From IMG/VR virus record IMGVR_UViG_3300042346_000439, positions 1 through 60,977 of that record: a DNA stretch of 60,977 nt; one strand, 5' to 3'. The DNA is from a virus. Both the position numbers and the translations under genes were made by a program. Under the pieces are notes generated by a model that searched no databases, was not told the DNA's origin, and was given only the letters and a program-made list of their open reading frames with translations. Below, one piece after another: positions 43,193-51,624 of the stretch. Every line of letters starts with the position of its first letter. Within the stretch, counting starts at the first letter, position 1.

Positions 43193-45010
43193 TTATCTGC
43201 TTACTAAACTAATTGATTTGTCATCAACCATTGTGACTGTAATATCCGCATCTCTAATTGCAATAATTTGACCTCTCAATGGAAGAATGTCTTTGTCTTT
43301 CGGTGTTGCAGTTATTTTTAATGCTGTGCCGCCATCATTAAATGCGGTTGGCGCAAAACTTGTTAATATAATTTTACCCGTAGTATAGTCAATTGTTCCA
43401 GCATTGATAGAAACTGCAATGTTTTCAATGCCCAAGACTCTGTATATACGAATTATACCATTGTTGTCTTCTAAGAAACAATTTGCAAATCCACCAAAAG
43501 TAAATGCATTAGATGTGATTTTATTACCAACGCCAAATGGATGAGTTGTTGGTCTACCAATTGTTGCTCCATCAATTGCGTTCGAGAAATTAATCTCATA
43601 TCGTGTGCCAACACCCAATTGAACGTCAAGTTCTTTTCTCATTTGTGCTGTAGTGACACTACTTAAGATTGATCTTTCAGAAACGTCAATCAGTCTAGAT
43701 AATTTAGAATATCTAAAATATTTTGAGAATTGATTGATCTCATCTGTATTGTATGCTTTAATTGTGTCAATTACAAGTTGTTCGATTTCACCCGAAGTTG
43801 ATATTGTTGCATCGGACTGATACTTCACAGTCGTATCAACAATAATATAAATGTATTCGGGATCAACAATTTCTGTAGATATAGTTAAAACTTTTTTAGG
43901 TTTAATTACCGAATTAATTAAATTGAGTTTTTCTGTTGCAGTCAGAACATCGCCAGTTGCTGGCTTGATTGCAATGAATACTTTTCCAAATGTTGGCGGA
44001 TCATTGTCTTCACCACCCCACACAACGCAAGAATCTACTGTCGCTTGTTGTAACATTAGAGTTTTATAGTCCTCGGCTGTTACCACACGATTCTGTGCTT
44101 CATATGCTTTTGGTGCGTTAAATTTAATTTTACTGACTGTTTCTCTGTCTGCACCACCAGCGGCTGGATCTGATGCAACAAAGTCAATTGTTGTCACGCC
44201 TGCAATTGCATCTGCATATGTCAACGACTCAATGTCATTTGCTGAAGCACCATTAGACACAAGATATTCAAGCACAACAATGTTGCCCGCATCTAACGCT
44301 ACACCAAAAACACCATCGCCAAATTTAATTTCAAATTCGCCATCTTCAACTTCTTCAATGTAATATACTCTAGTTGTAGATGTGACTTCAACTAAATTAG
44401 TGACTTTTGAAAATGTTCGTGTCGTGCTATCAACTGAAGAATTTAAAACGCTAACAGTCAATGTTGATGTATCAACGTTTACGTTTGGAATTAAAAATCT
44501 TTGATCTGGATCATTTAAATTTACAGTATATCTTCTGTTGATATATTGTCCCTCTCTGAGAGACATAGCAGAACTATAAACACCACTTGTTGGTGATACG
44601 ATAACTGAACTGGTATTTAAGAAGTTGTATGTAACACCATCAACAGTTCCCGTAAAAGAAGTGTATGCAGGAATAGTTATACTTACTGGAGAACTAGTAA
44701 GTGTCAATGTTGCAGTTCCGCTAATAGATGCAGAGGTAACTGAACGTGGTGTATAGTTTAAAGACTTTGCTAAGTTAACAACAGAATTTCTTTTTTGTGC
44801 AGTTGGCAAGAATGCTTCAGCGGCTACCATGTTGAGGTAGAATGAATTGTAGTATGTGTTATAAGCTAATAGGTCAAGTAAAACGTTAAGACCAGAACCT
44901 TCAAAGTTATAATCTCTGAATTGATCCTGTGATTGCAAATAAGATTTAAAGTTGGTTTTGATTCCTTGAAAATCTAATGCATCTATTTTCAAATTATTGT
45001 CCGATGCCAT
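43193..45010 (-). CDS. 6: gp6 baseplate wedge protein
   Basis: 605 residues (T4 660). The conserved N-terminal region DFQGIKTNFKSYLQSQDQFRDYNF, then GSGLNVLLDLLAYNTYYNSFYLNM and a NEAFLPTAQKR-like EAFLPTAQKRNSVVNLAKSL segment are gp6/Mu gp47-type signatures. The later RVVTAEDYKTLMLQ motif is also typical. Gp6 dimers form the inner wedge ring. The gene overlaps gp25 by one base (TAATG), so the two are coupled. Confidence 0.95.
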   Translation of the reverse strand: MASDNNLKIDALDFQGIKTNFKSYLQSQDQFRDYNFEGSGLNVLLDLLAYNTYYNSFYLNMVAAEAFLPTAQKRNSVVNLAKSLNYTPRSVTSASISGTATLTLTSSPVSITIPAYTSFTGTVDGVTYNFLNTSSVIVSPTSGVYSSAMSLREGQYINRRYTVNLNDPDQRFLIPNVNVDTSTLTVSVLNSSVDSTTRTFSKVTNLVEVTSTTRVYYIEEVEDGEFEIKFGDGVFGVALDAGNIVVLEYLVSNGASANDIESLTYADAIAGVTTIDFVASDPAAGGADRETVSKIKFNAPKAYEAQNRVVTAEDYKTLMLQQATVDSCVVWGGEDNDPPTFGKVFIAIKPATGDVLTATEKLNLINSVIKPKKVLTISTEIVDPEYIYIIVDTTVKYQSDATISTSGEIEQLVIDTIKAYNTDEINQFSKYFRYSKLSRLIDVSERSILSSVTTAQMRKELDVQLGVGTRYEINFSNAIDGATIGRPTTHPFGVGNKITSNAFTFGGFANCFLEDNNGIIRIYRVLGIENIAVSINAGTIDYTTGKIILTSFAPTAFNDGGTALKITATPKDKDILPLRGQIIAIRDADITVTMVDDKSISLVSR

Positions 45011-45393
45011 TATGCTGTCCTTTTGACTGTTGTTTGTAAACTTGAAATGCCAGAAGCATTTCTAATCACATATTCTAATTTGATATCAAACCCATCATCT
45101 GAATAATCTACTAGTATATTTGTTAGTGTTATGCGTCTTTCATGTTTTTCAATGTCTCGCTTAAGACTGTCTTTAAGTTCGTAAAGTGTAAATTCACTAT
45201 TTACAGAAAACAAATACTTTTTAACACTACTACCATACTCAGGAAAAAATGGACGTGATCCTTTTGTCGTATTAATTAAATTTGTCAAAGACCTTCTAAT
45301 TGCGACTTCATTTGTGATGGGACGAACGTCACCAGTCACAGGATGAGGTGTGAAATCTAATGGTAAATCTTTGTAAAAAATAATATCGGCCAT
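45010..45393 (-). CDS. 25: gp25 baseplate wedge protein
   Basis: 127 residues (T4 132). The segment VRPITNEVAIRRSLTNLINTTKGSRPFFPEYGS is the diagnostic gp25 core, with the EPR-type loop represented by PEYGS. gp25 binds gp6 and contacts the first sheath ring, triggering contraction. A late promoter octamer lies only about 11 bases from the ATG and there is little room for a ribosome-binding site, so part of its translation may come from longer transcripts. Confidence 0.94.
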   Translation of the reverse strand: MADIIFYKDLPLDFTPHPVTGDVRPITNEVAIRRSLTNLINTTKGSRPFFPEYGSSVKKYLFSVNSEFTLYELKDSLKRDIEKHERRITLTNILVDYSDDGFDIKLEYVIRNASGISSLQTTVKRTA

Positions 45394-45403
45394 TTTTTTC
45401 TTT

Positions 45404-45411
45404 TATTTATG
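45404..45411 (-). promoter_or_regulatory. Possible late promoter (CATAAATA) for gp25
   Basis: CATAAATA on the minus strand, with only 10 bases between it and the gp25 ATG, which would leave a nearly leaderless message. It may therefore be weak or coincidental. Confidence 0.5.
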
Positions 45412-45415
45412 TATG

Positions 45416-45592
45416 TTATTCTACCGTTTTAGCGTCTTGGATCTCTTTTCTTCGCTCTTTTGCGGCTTTGGTGAACTCTGCTAATGCTTTTCTTGCTCTC
45501 GTTCCTGCGGCTTTATTTCCTTTTTCGTCAAACTTTGCGCTTTCTGCAAGATATGATTCAAATAAATTTACTAAGTTTTCGTGATTCGTCAT
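45416..45592 (-). CDS. Small histone-like basic protein
   Basis: 58 residues, helical and Ala/Lys/Arg/Glu-rich. The pattern FESYLAESAKFDEKGNKAAG followed by TRARKALAEFTKAAKERRKEI resembles small histone H1-like phage proteins. It may bind DNA or nucleoid in the infected cell, or be virion-associated; the function is not established. ATG at 45592 is chosen because AAGGAAAT lies directly upstream; the longer frame from 45619 has no ribosome-binding site. Confidence 0.7.
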   Translation of the reverse strand: MTNHENLVNLFESYLAESAKFDEKGNKAAGTRARKALAEFTKAAKERRKEIQDAKTVE

Positions 45593-45612
45593 TATTATTT
45601 CCTTATAAAGTA

Positions 45613-45641
45613 TTGACATTTGCTTGACAGTATGTTATATT
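45613..45641 (+). promoter_or_regulatory. Host sigma70-like promoter on the opposite strand, with an operator-like dyad
   Basis: On the plus strand: TTGACA (45613-45618), a 17-base spacer, TATATT (45636-45641). A second TTGACA begins 11 bases after the first. A perfect 6-base inverted repeat ACAGTA-N8-TACTGT (45627-45646) overlaps the -10. The promoter points into the antisense strand of the gp5 gene, where no convincing plus-strand gene is present. Confidence 0.5.
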
Positions 45642-45659
45642 ACTGTGTAGACTGTGATT

Positions 45660-46286
45660 TTAGATATTTGTTATAACTGTGATTGATGTATTAGGTACTA
45701 ATGTTTTTGTTGGTGCATTCAATCTGTTCTCAATTGCTTTTACTCTTAAAAGTAGTGCATCAAGCGTAGTGGTATTTTTACTGTCAGAGAAAGTTAAGCT
45801 ACTATTTCCAGTCAACGTTAAATTTTTAGTTGAAGTTATAACAGTATTGTTAGAAGACTGAATTGTTATATTACTGTTATTTGCAATTCGAATCGATGCA
45901 TTGTTTACATCCCATAAAACATCTCTTGTATTAGCAACGTTAGCAAAGTTTCTAGTTAAACTAGGTTTTGTGCCAAAATACTCTGCCGCGGCTTGTGGAA
46001 TTGCAGGAAGATATCCTAAAATTGCTGGCTCTTGTGCAGACATAGAATCCAAGAAGAAACCAAAAACCCATTCACCAATTCTAGGTGTTCCGTATAAGTT
46101 TGGAGTATTTAACGGATGAATAGTTAAAGCAAAAGGCAAATCTTCAGTTGGAACTTGATTAGTTGATTTTGCAGGATGATAACCAAAGCATCTTACTTTG
46201 CATCTACCAAGTTTCAGAGGATCGTTGACATCTTCAACGACTCCAATCCACCAAACGAATCCATCTTGACCAATAAAATTTTTCAT
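45660..46286 (-). CDS. 5: gp5-like baseplate hub OB-fold protein without lysozyme domain
   Basis: About 208 residues against 575 in T4 gp5. The OB-fold start FVWWIGVVEDVNDPLKLGRCKVRCFGYHP and the region TIHPLNTPNLYGTPRIGEWVFGFFLD then QEPAILGYLPAIP match gp5 N-terminal domains. There is no T4-lysozyme domain and only a short Asn/Thr/Ser-rich beta tail (residues about 125-175) as a minimal spike. ATG at 46286 is chosen over an in-frame TTG one codon earlier. Cell-wall cutting at entry is probably supplied by the M23 domain of the tape measure. Confidence 0.88.
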   Translation of the reverse strand: MKNFIGQDGFVWWIGVVEDVNDPLKLGRCKVRCFGYHPAKSTNQVPTEDLPFALTIHPLNTPNLYGTPRIGEWVFGFFLDSMSAQEPAILGYLPAIPQAAAEYFGTKPSLTRNFANVANTRDVLWDVNNASIRIANNSNITIQSSNNTVITSTKNLTLTGNSSLTFSDSKNTTTLDALLLRVKAIENRLNAPTKTLVPNTSITVITNI

Positions 46287-46289
46287 CAA

Positions 46290-46523
46290 TTATCTCATGT
46301 TCTTAAAGTACTGAATTTCTTTTTCTTGTTGAGCAATCCATTCTTCTGATGGTTTACCTTCACCTTTGTAATAGCGCAAAGGTCTATTAGTTTTCTTAGA
46401 GACTAACGCCCATCTGCCATCTACTTGTTTGAGTGTCTCAATTAATTCTGGACCGTAAACGTCTTCTTCCCACTCTTCTTGTGAAACAGTAGTGCCTTGT
46501 ATAAAATGTTTAAATTTTTTCAT
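46290..46523 (-). CDS. Small protein with capsid-targeting-like N-terminus
   Basis: 77 residues. It starts MKKFKHFIQGTTVSQEEW, resembling the T4 internal-protein targeting sequence, and ends with the motif RWALVSKKTNRPLRYYKGEG then KPSEEWIAQQEKEIQYFK, a small domain I recall in many tailed phages but whose function I do not know. It overlaps the kinase gene by ATGA and lies 3 bases before gp5, so it is co-expressed with both. It may be the partner of the kinase, packaged with it. This is inferred. Confidence 0.65.
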   Translation of the reverse strand: MKKFKHFIQGTTVSQEEWEEDVYGPELIETLKQVDGRWALVSKKTNRPLRYYKGEGKPSEEWIAQQEKEIQYFKNMR

Positions 46524-47470
46524 AGTCTGTCTAATTCTGATGTGTCTACTGAACCTGGAGGAACATTGTCTTTAATCCAAGTGAGTAATTGTTTTTTTAC
46601 ATCAAGTTCTGTCTTTATGGGCTTTCCTGGTTCTTTAAGCGTCAAGTATTTAAAGTCTTTAATAACAGGATTATCTCTCTTGTCTCGGTATGGTTCATTT
46701 GTTTTTGGATCAAGTACATAAATTGTATTCTCTTTATTATTTAGAATGACGTAAATGCCCCCTTGTACTGAGGGTGGCATAGATTTTGTTACCAAATCAT
46801 ATACGGTTCGGGCGGCACCCACATGAGTCGAAAGCAAAATATCTTCTGGCACAACTCTAGGGCGAGTTTTGTTATTTTCTATTGCAATTTGATAATTTTG
46901 CAGAACCCAAGATACGTGAATGTTCTTTGGTTCATATCCAGCGGCAAATAATTTTGGCAAAACATCTGTCATGTCAGAAACTTCTTTGAACGTACTGTCG
47001 AATATGATGTTTGGTAATTGACCTTTTTCAGCACCAGCAAGCATCAATTCTAGTGTTTTGTCTTTTGAACCAGTAGCACGAACAAGTACGTGTAGAATGT
47101 ATACATGCGTTGGAGTCTTAAGATTCAAGTCACCCATCTTCAGATTCTTGTCAGTCAATTCTTTTTGGATAAGTTCTTTGTCTTTTTCTGAAATTTTATC
47201 GCCATACTTGTCTAGCAAATCTTGAGTCGTAAATTTACCAAGTTCATCTAATTTTTGAAATGCAATTTTCAATTTATCAACGTCACGCACTTTAAATTCT
47301 GATCCTTGCATAAAATGTTGAACAGCAAAACTTTTACCAGACGCCGCACCACCAGCAAGGAACACAATCTGCCCGTACTTTGCGCCGTTGTTGTAAAGAA
47401 TTTGTTTCTCTACAAGTTGATATGCTTTGTAGTCTTTTAAATCTACATACTCTGAAAATTTGAGTTTCAT
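46520..47470 (-). CDS. P-loop kinase / zeta-toxin-like ATPase
   Basis: 316 residues from ATG at 47470. A P-loop (FLAGGAASGKSFAVQHF, Walker A about residues 40-47) is followed by RDVDKLK and, later, an acidic strand in NIIFDSTFKE, an arrangement seen in zeta-toxin/AAA_33-type small-molecule or nucleotide kinases. The start overlaps the hub gene stop (ATGA) and GGAGAAAAGG provides a ribosome-binding site; an upstream in-frame TTG at 47491 is not needed. The first residues MKLKFSEYVDLKDY resemble a capsid-targeting sequence. The substrate is unknown. Confidence 0.75.
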   Translation of the reverse strand: MKLKFSEYVDLKDYKAYQLVEKQILYNNGAKYGQIVFLAGGAASGKSFAVQHFMQGSEFKVRDVDKLKIAFQKLDELGKFTTQDLLDKYGDKISEKDKELIQKELTDKNLKMGDLNLKTPTHVYILHVLVRATGSKDKTLELMLAGAEKGQLPNIIFDSTFKEVSDMTDVLPKLFAAGYEPKNIHVSWVLQNYQIAIENNKTRPRVVPEDILLSTHVGAARTVYDLVTKSMPPSVQGGIYVILNNKENTIYVLDPKTNEPYRDKRDNPVIKDFKYLTLKEPGKPIKTELDVKKQLLTWIKDNVPPGSVDTSELDRL

Positions 47471-48966
47471 GGTATCAAACCTTTTCTCCAATATTTGTTT
47501 ACTAGTGTCGTTGAATTTGTATTATCTTGATATCGTTTATTTGATGCTGGTGCTTCTGAAGTTGAAAGTGTCACTCCAGTATTAAGATCATATGGTAATG
47601 TTGATCTAGCAAGTTCCAACTCTTTGGTATATGATGTTAGCCCTATTTTGTGCTGAACAGAAGTAACGAAATAACTGCCCGAGTAAATTTTATCGTTAGG
47701 TATATTTGCATTTGTTGGATCTGCTAATTTCTCAAATGCACTTGGCACAGTAAAATTTACAATGTGACCAACGCCAATAGTATTTTTACCACCCTCAATC
47801 TCTAAAGCAATTCTGAATAAATTTTTGCTTAAATGCCCATATATGTTATTCAATAGCCAATCATCTCTGTTAACAGAATCATTTAGTGACGATGCAATAA
47901 TTTTTCTACCTGGAATCTCTCCAGCAACATCGTCATATCTTGAAAAAATATTTGAGTTGTCAAGTGTCTTAAATGAATAAAAATCTTTAAATTCAGATTC
48001 ATTTTTTGCATTTGCGTATGACAATTTTCTCATTGAGTGTGTTCTTGATATTGGATCTATCGATGTTACTGTGGTATTGTATAGCCCTAACAACATTGCA
48101 TTTATATGATTGAATGTTGTTCTTCTTTGAAATTTGATTGTTCTTATAGAACTAGTTTCTTGATTTGCAACAGTTTTTTGTGAAAAAGTAATATTGTGAA
48201 CACCATAAGTTTTTGCGTATTTAATTAAGTTCTCTAAACTACCGAAGTAATATGATGAAGTAAACGGCTTATTAGTTTTTGTATTAGTTCCAAATACTGG
48301 ATTTAATCTTTCAAAGAATACATAAAAGCCACCCTTTGCACAAGCACGATGCGCCATAGCTTCAATTGCTTTGTGTGGCATTAAGCCTGTAGATATAAAT
48401 GGTTTCTCTAAAGTAATTTTTGGATCTTCTACAATCAAATCGTTTGTTCCGCCCATCTCAGAAAACATAGACGATACTGCTGTTCCAATTGACATGTTCT
48501 TATAACTCTTAAACAAACATTTTTTAGTTGAATTGACAAAAGTTCTTGATGTAAATTGTAGTTGATACGTTGTGTTCATTGTAGTTTGATCTACTGAACT
48601 TTCACCAATCTTATGTACAACTAAGTCTTGGCGCCAAATGATAATATCACCATTGTTTGGCTTTGCAATTTTAATTCCAATCGTTTCGCCACCACGTATT
48701 GCAAATTTCTCAAGCCCACCGCCCGCATCGTCAATGGTGATTACACCCTTGATGCAAGACGAAAACATATCTTCAATGATTTCAATGCTTCTATACACAC
48801 CTATTAAACTTACAATCTCGCCGTATAGAGTTTTAATAAAAACACTTTTAACATCAACTGTGTTTCCAATTCCAGGAGCAACTGTTGAGTTTTGTGTGAT
48901 TTGTATATCAGACTTTTCTCCTATGTCAGGAGAAATTATAGTGAATGGAGAAAAATTAGTGGCCAT
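47467..48966 (-). CDS. 27: gp27-like baseplate hub protein
   Basis: 499 residues (T4 gp27 391). The N-terminal part has hub-type strands (SIEIIEDMFSSCIKGVITIDD, then GETIGIKI), a QLQFTSRTFVNSTKKCLFKSY segment, and a later VGHIVNFTVPSAFEKL and SGSYFVTSVQHKI ending typical of gp27/VgrG hub domains. gp27 trimers form the hub ring that carries gp5. It overlaps the kinase and gp53 genes by 1-4 bases. Direct T4 alignment by eye is weak; position next to gp5 and gp53 supports it. Confidence 0.75.
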   Translation of the reverse strand: MATNFSPFTIISPDIGEKSDIQITQNSTVAPGIGNTVDVKSVFIKTLYGEIVSLIGVYRSIEIIEDMFSSCIKGVITIDDAGGGLEKFAIRGGETIGIKIAKPNNGDIIIWRQDLVVHKIGESSVDQTTMNTTYQLQFTSRTFVNSTKKCLFKSYKNMSIGTAVSSMFSEMGGTNDLIVEDPKITLEKPFISTGLMPHKAIEAMAHRACAKGGFYVFFERLNPVFGTNTKTNKPFTSSYYFGSLENLIKYAKTYGVHNITFSQKTVANQETSSIRTIKFQRRTTFNHINAMLLGLYNTTVTSIDPISRTHSMRKLSYANAKNESEFKDFYSFKTLDNSNIFSRYDDVAGEIPGRKIIASSLNDSVNRDDWLLNNIYGHLSKNLFRIALEIEGGKNTIGVGHIVNFTVPSAFEKLADPTNANIPNDKIYSGSYFVTSVQHKIGLTSYTKELELARSTLPYDLNTGVTLSTSEAPASNKRYQDNTNSTTLVNKYWRKGLIP

Positions 48967-49496
48967 TATACGACAGGCTTCATGGTAATACTGTTTAAAT
49001 CTGATGTGATCGATGTAATAAGCGATCTACTAATAACTTTTATTTTTGATTTATTAGAATTTTTTCTCAACTCATATTCATACTCTGTTTCTGATGTTCT
49101 TGCATTAGCAGAAAGATTGTTGTAAGTTGTCAAATCAATGATGTTGCCTTTTGAATCGTAGTAATATTTTACATTACTCATAGCCGATGTGAGACTGCCA
49201 TATTTTTCAATAATGTATGCTTGTAAATCCACAGAATTTCTTGGCCAATCGTCATACAGACTGTGGATATCATTCACAAGCATAATGATCCAGTCATAGT
49301 CTGGATTGCCATAAAGCGCATACGAAACATAATCTGGTCGTTCACCATCTTTTACTATGTATGGCGTAAATCCAATACCTCTGTAACTTTTGAGATAGTC
49401 TTTTATCTTTAAAGATGACGTAATATCGATTGCTCTAAGAGAATCGTGGTCATCAATTTTATATGATACTTTTGGATAGAATGTGTATATTGACAT
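48966..49496 (-). CDS. 53: gp53 baseplate wedge protein
   Basis: 176 residues (T4 196). The stretch IVKDGERPDYVSYALYGNPDYDWIIMLVND followed by DDWPRNSVDLQAYIIEKYG matches T4 gp53 (SPRPEELANAIYGNPQLYWVLLMCND...). gp53 is a LysM-like wedge component added last to complete the wedge. It begins 2 bases after gp48 and is joined to the hub gene by a TAATG overlap. Confidence 0.92.
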   Translation of the reverse strand: MSIYTFYPKVSYKIDDHDSLRAIDITSSLKIKDYLKSYRGIGFTPYIVKDGERPDYVSYALYGNPDYDWIIMLVNDIHSLYDDWPRNSVDLQAYIIEKYGSLTSAMSNVKYYYDSKGNIIDLTTYNNLSANARTSETEYEYELRKNSNKSKIKVISRSLITSITSDLNSITMKPVV

Positions 49497-49498
49497 AA

Positions 49499-50542
49499 TT
49501 AGAAAATTGTTATTCCTGAACCAACTGGTCCTTGCCCGCTTGCGTACTCTGCGGTGACCAATACGCTTTCTCTTAGTGCAATTGTCATGTTAACTTCGGA
49601 GGGAAAATAATCTGCTTTACCACCACCCGTTGGTGTTGGCGGTGCAAGAAATACCATTTTGTTTGATGCACCATAGTCTAAACCAACATTTTCAATCATA
49701 CAAAAATCTGATTGAAATAATACTGTAATTTCTTTTTTGTCATTGTGATAAAGAATCAATTCTAATTTACACATATCAGGATAACCAAATGTTAGGGGTG
49801 CAGGAGACAGCCCATTATCGCCCAATAACTCTGCGGCATCAGCAAGATCAAAAGCATTAATTTGTTCTTCGGGCGATTTGTCTTTGTTGGCTTTCGCAAG
49901 TGCCTCAATGTCTTCTGCACTTTTATCATGTACTGCGTTTAAAGGCGTATTAGATCCCTGGCCTCTTGGTGAAGAAGCAATACGAAATGTTTGAATAATA
50001 TCACGCATTGTTTTTGCTTCTTCATAACTTGTAGGCTTCATGTTAAAAGGCAATTGAAAAGCCCTAAATTTAGGACCTTGATAAATCAACTGCTGAAAAC
50101 TATTAAACACTTTTCTTGTTAAAAATTCAATTTGAGATTTTCCAGATTGACCAGCACTTGCAATAAATCCTCCACCAGCACCCAATGATTTTATGATAGA
50201 TGATTGTAAAGCTGTGCCTCCACTATCAAACATTGAACCAATTAATCTTGTTATGTTTCCAATGCTGGCCGCATCACGGTTGGATCCTGGTGTAACAGAT
50301 CCAAATATTCCTGTTGCTTCTTGATATGAATTTGATAATTGTGTGCTGAATGCTCCACCAAGACGTATATAAATAGGACGTGCTGTTGTAGATTCGGTGC
50401 CAGTTGGGTCAAAAAATTTAAATCTAGCCATAGGAATAACGTACTCTGAGTGAGCAAAATCGCTACCAAATACTAATTCCGTTTTTTCAATTGCTGGATA
50501 CGAAACAGTTCCAGTTGATATTGTAAATATTGGTGTTGCCAT
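49499..50542 (-). CDS. 48: gp48 baseplate tube cap protein
   Basis: 347 residues (T4 364). The C-terminal region DFCMIENVGLDYGASNKMVFLAPP, then YFPSEVNMTIALRESVLVT, corresponds to T4 gp48 CQIQSIRFDKTPNG...LPSTFTLEITMREIITL. The middle FNSFQQLIYQGPKFRAFQLPF and the TSYEEAKTMRDIIQTFR segment are also typical. gp48 with gp54 forms the platform from which the tube grows. ATG at 50542 follows AAGGAAAG; an in-frame TTG just upstream is disregarded. Late promoter at 50571. Confidence 0.88.
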   Translation of the reverse strand: MATPIFTISTGTVSYPAIEKTELVFGSDFAHSEYVIPMARFKFFDPTGTESTTARPIYIRLGGAFSTQLSNSYQEATGIFGSVTPGSNRDAASIGNITRLIGSMFDSGGTALQSSIIKSLGAGGGFIASAGQSGKSQIEFLTRKVFNSFQQLIYQGPKFRAFQLPFNMKPTSYEEAKTMRDIIQTFRIASSPRGQGSNTPLNAVHDKSAEDIEALAKANKDKSPEEQINAFDLADAAELLGDNGLSPAPLTFGYPDMCKLELILYHNDKKEITVLFQSDFCMIENVGLDYGASNKMVFLAPPTPTGGGKADYFPSEVNMTIALRESVLVTAEYASGQGPVGSGITIF

Positions 50543-50570
50543 CAATCTTTCCTTTTATTAATCATCATTC

Positions 50571-50578
50571 TATTTATG
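50571..50578 (-). promoter_or_regulatory. Late promoter (CATAAATA) for gp48, overlapping the gp4 start on the other strand
   Basis: CATAAATA on the minus strand, 29 bases before the gp48 ATG. The plus-strand gp4 ATG (50576) lies inside it, so the two genes are back to back with only 33 bases between start codons. Confidence 0.7.
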
Positions 50579-51019
50579 TCATACAAAGGTAAATTTAAAC
50601 CTAAAAACTATCAAAAGTACAAAGGTAACCCAACTAATATTACATATCGTAGTTTGTTGGAACGTAGATTCATGGTCTACTGTGATGAAACTCCATCCAT
50701 ACTTGAGTGGTCTTCTGAAGAAGTTGTTGTGCCGTATGTGTCACCGATTGATAATAGATATCACAGATACTTTGTTGATTTTTGGATGAAGTACAAAGAC
50801 AAGAACGGAGAGATAAAATCTGTATTGATTGAAGTCAAGCCAGACATACAAACACGCCCTCCAGTTAGAAAAAACACACCAAATGGTAAACCAACTAGAC
50901 GATTTATCAATGAAGTAATGACATGGGGCGTAAATCAAGCAAAGTGGGAAGCCGCAACAAAGTACTCAATTGAAAGAAATTGGGAATTTAAAATCATAAC
51001 CGATAAAGATTTGAGATAA
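50576..51019 (+). CDS. 4: gp4 head completion protein
   Basis: 147 residues (T4 150). N-terminal SYKGKFKPKNYQKYKGNPTNITYRS and ERRFMVYCDETPSILEWSSEEVVVPY match T4 gp4 (AYSGKWVPKNISKYRGDPKKITYRS). The RYFVDFWMKYKDKNG and IEVKPDIQTRPP segments contain the acidic/lysine residues of a TnsA-type nuclease fold. gp4 joins filled heads and is needed for head completion. No ribosome-binding site is visible before the ATG, which matches the T4 start. It opens the plus-strand tail cassette, unlike its minus-strand neighbours. Confidence 0.93.
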   Translation: MSYKGKFKPKNYQKYKGNPTNITYRSLLERRFMVYCDETPSILEWSSEEVVVPYVSPIDNRYHRYFVDFWMKYKDKNGEIKSVLIEVKPDIQTRPPVRKNTPNGKPTRRFINEVMTWGVNQAKWEAATKYSIERNWEFKIITDKDLR

Positions 51020-51026
51020 ATAGAAG

Positions 51027-51623
51027 ATGATATTTGATAACATACTCATTCAAGGCGCTAGACAAGGCATCATTCCTGCAAGAACAGTTGCGGCAAGGGA
51101 TTGGTACAGGTCAGCCGCAGGCAAATTAATGTCAAACATAAGTCCAGGTGCCTTTGAGAAAAGAACCGATGAAGCGAGAAAAGTTTCGTCAATGGAATTT
51201 GGATATATGTACGCATTCAAGTATGATCCAAAAACAAAAAATGATTTGCCATACTACGACACATTTCCGTTAATTTTTCCTGTGAGAATGGACGCTGATG
51301 GATTCTTAGGGATCAACTTTCACTATTTACCGCCAGTCTTACGTGCTAAATTAATGAATGCATTGTATTCTACATTAACAAACAAGAAATATGATGACAC
51401 AACAAAAGTTAAAATTTCATACTCCATTCTACAGTCTGCATCTAAGTACAGATTCTTTAAACCAATGCTAAAGAAATATTTAAGAAGTCATGTACGTTCT
51501 CAATTCTTAGAAGTACAAGTAAATGAGTGGGACATTGCTATTTTTCTACCAACAGAGTCTTTCAGAAAAGCAGACACAGGTCGTGTTTGGGAAGATTCAC
51601 GAAAACAGATAGGAAGAACATAA
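51027..51623 (+). CDS. Conserved T4-type structural protein, unassigned
   Basis: 198 residues. The central pattern FGYMYAFKYDPKTKNDLPYYDTFPLIFPV followed by GFLGINFHYLPPVLRAKLM resembles a family that I recall widely in T4-like phages; the rest is basic (KPMLKKYLRSHVRSQ). By position next to gp4 it could correspond to gp2 (DNA-end protector), but this could not be confirmed by eye. A GATAAATA at 51015 is too close to be its normal promoter. Confidence 0.7.
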   Translation: MIFDNILIQGARQGIIPARTVAARDWYRSAAGKLMSNISPGAFEKRTDEARKVSSMEFGYMYAFKYDPKTKNDLPYYDTFPLIFPVRMDADGFLGINFHYLPPVLRAKLMNALYSTLTNKKYDDTTKVKISYSILQSASKYRFFKPMLKKYLRSHVRSQFLEVQVNEWDIAIFLPTESFRKADTGRVWEDSRKQIGRT

Positions 51624-51624
51624 A

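Noticed and set aside
47471-47491. Longer kinase start at an upstream TTG
   Set aside because: The ATG at 47470 has an ATGA overlap with the hub stop and a ribosome-binding site; the TTG is itself within that site.
51015-51022. Plus-strand late promoter GATAAATA before the gene at 51027
   Set aside because: It overlaps the gp4 stop region and lies only 5 bases from the next ATG, leaving no room for a leader; kept out of the feature list.
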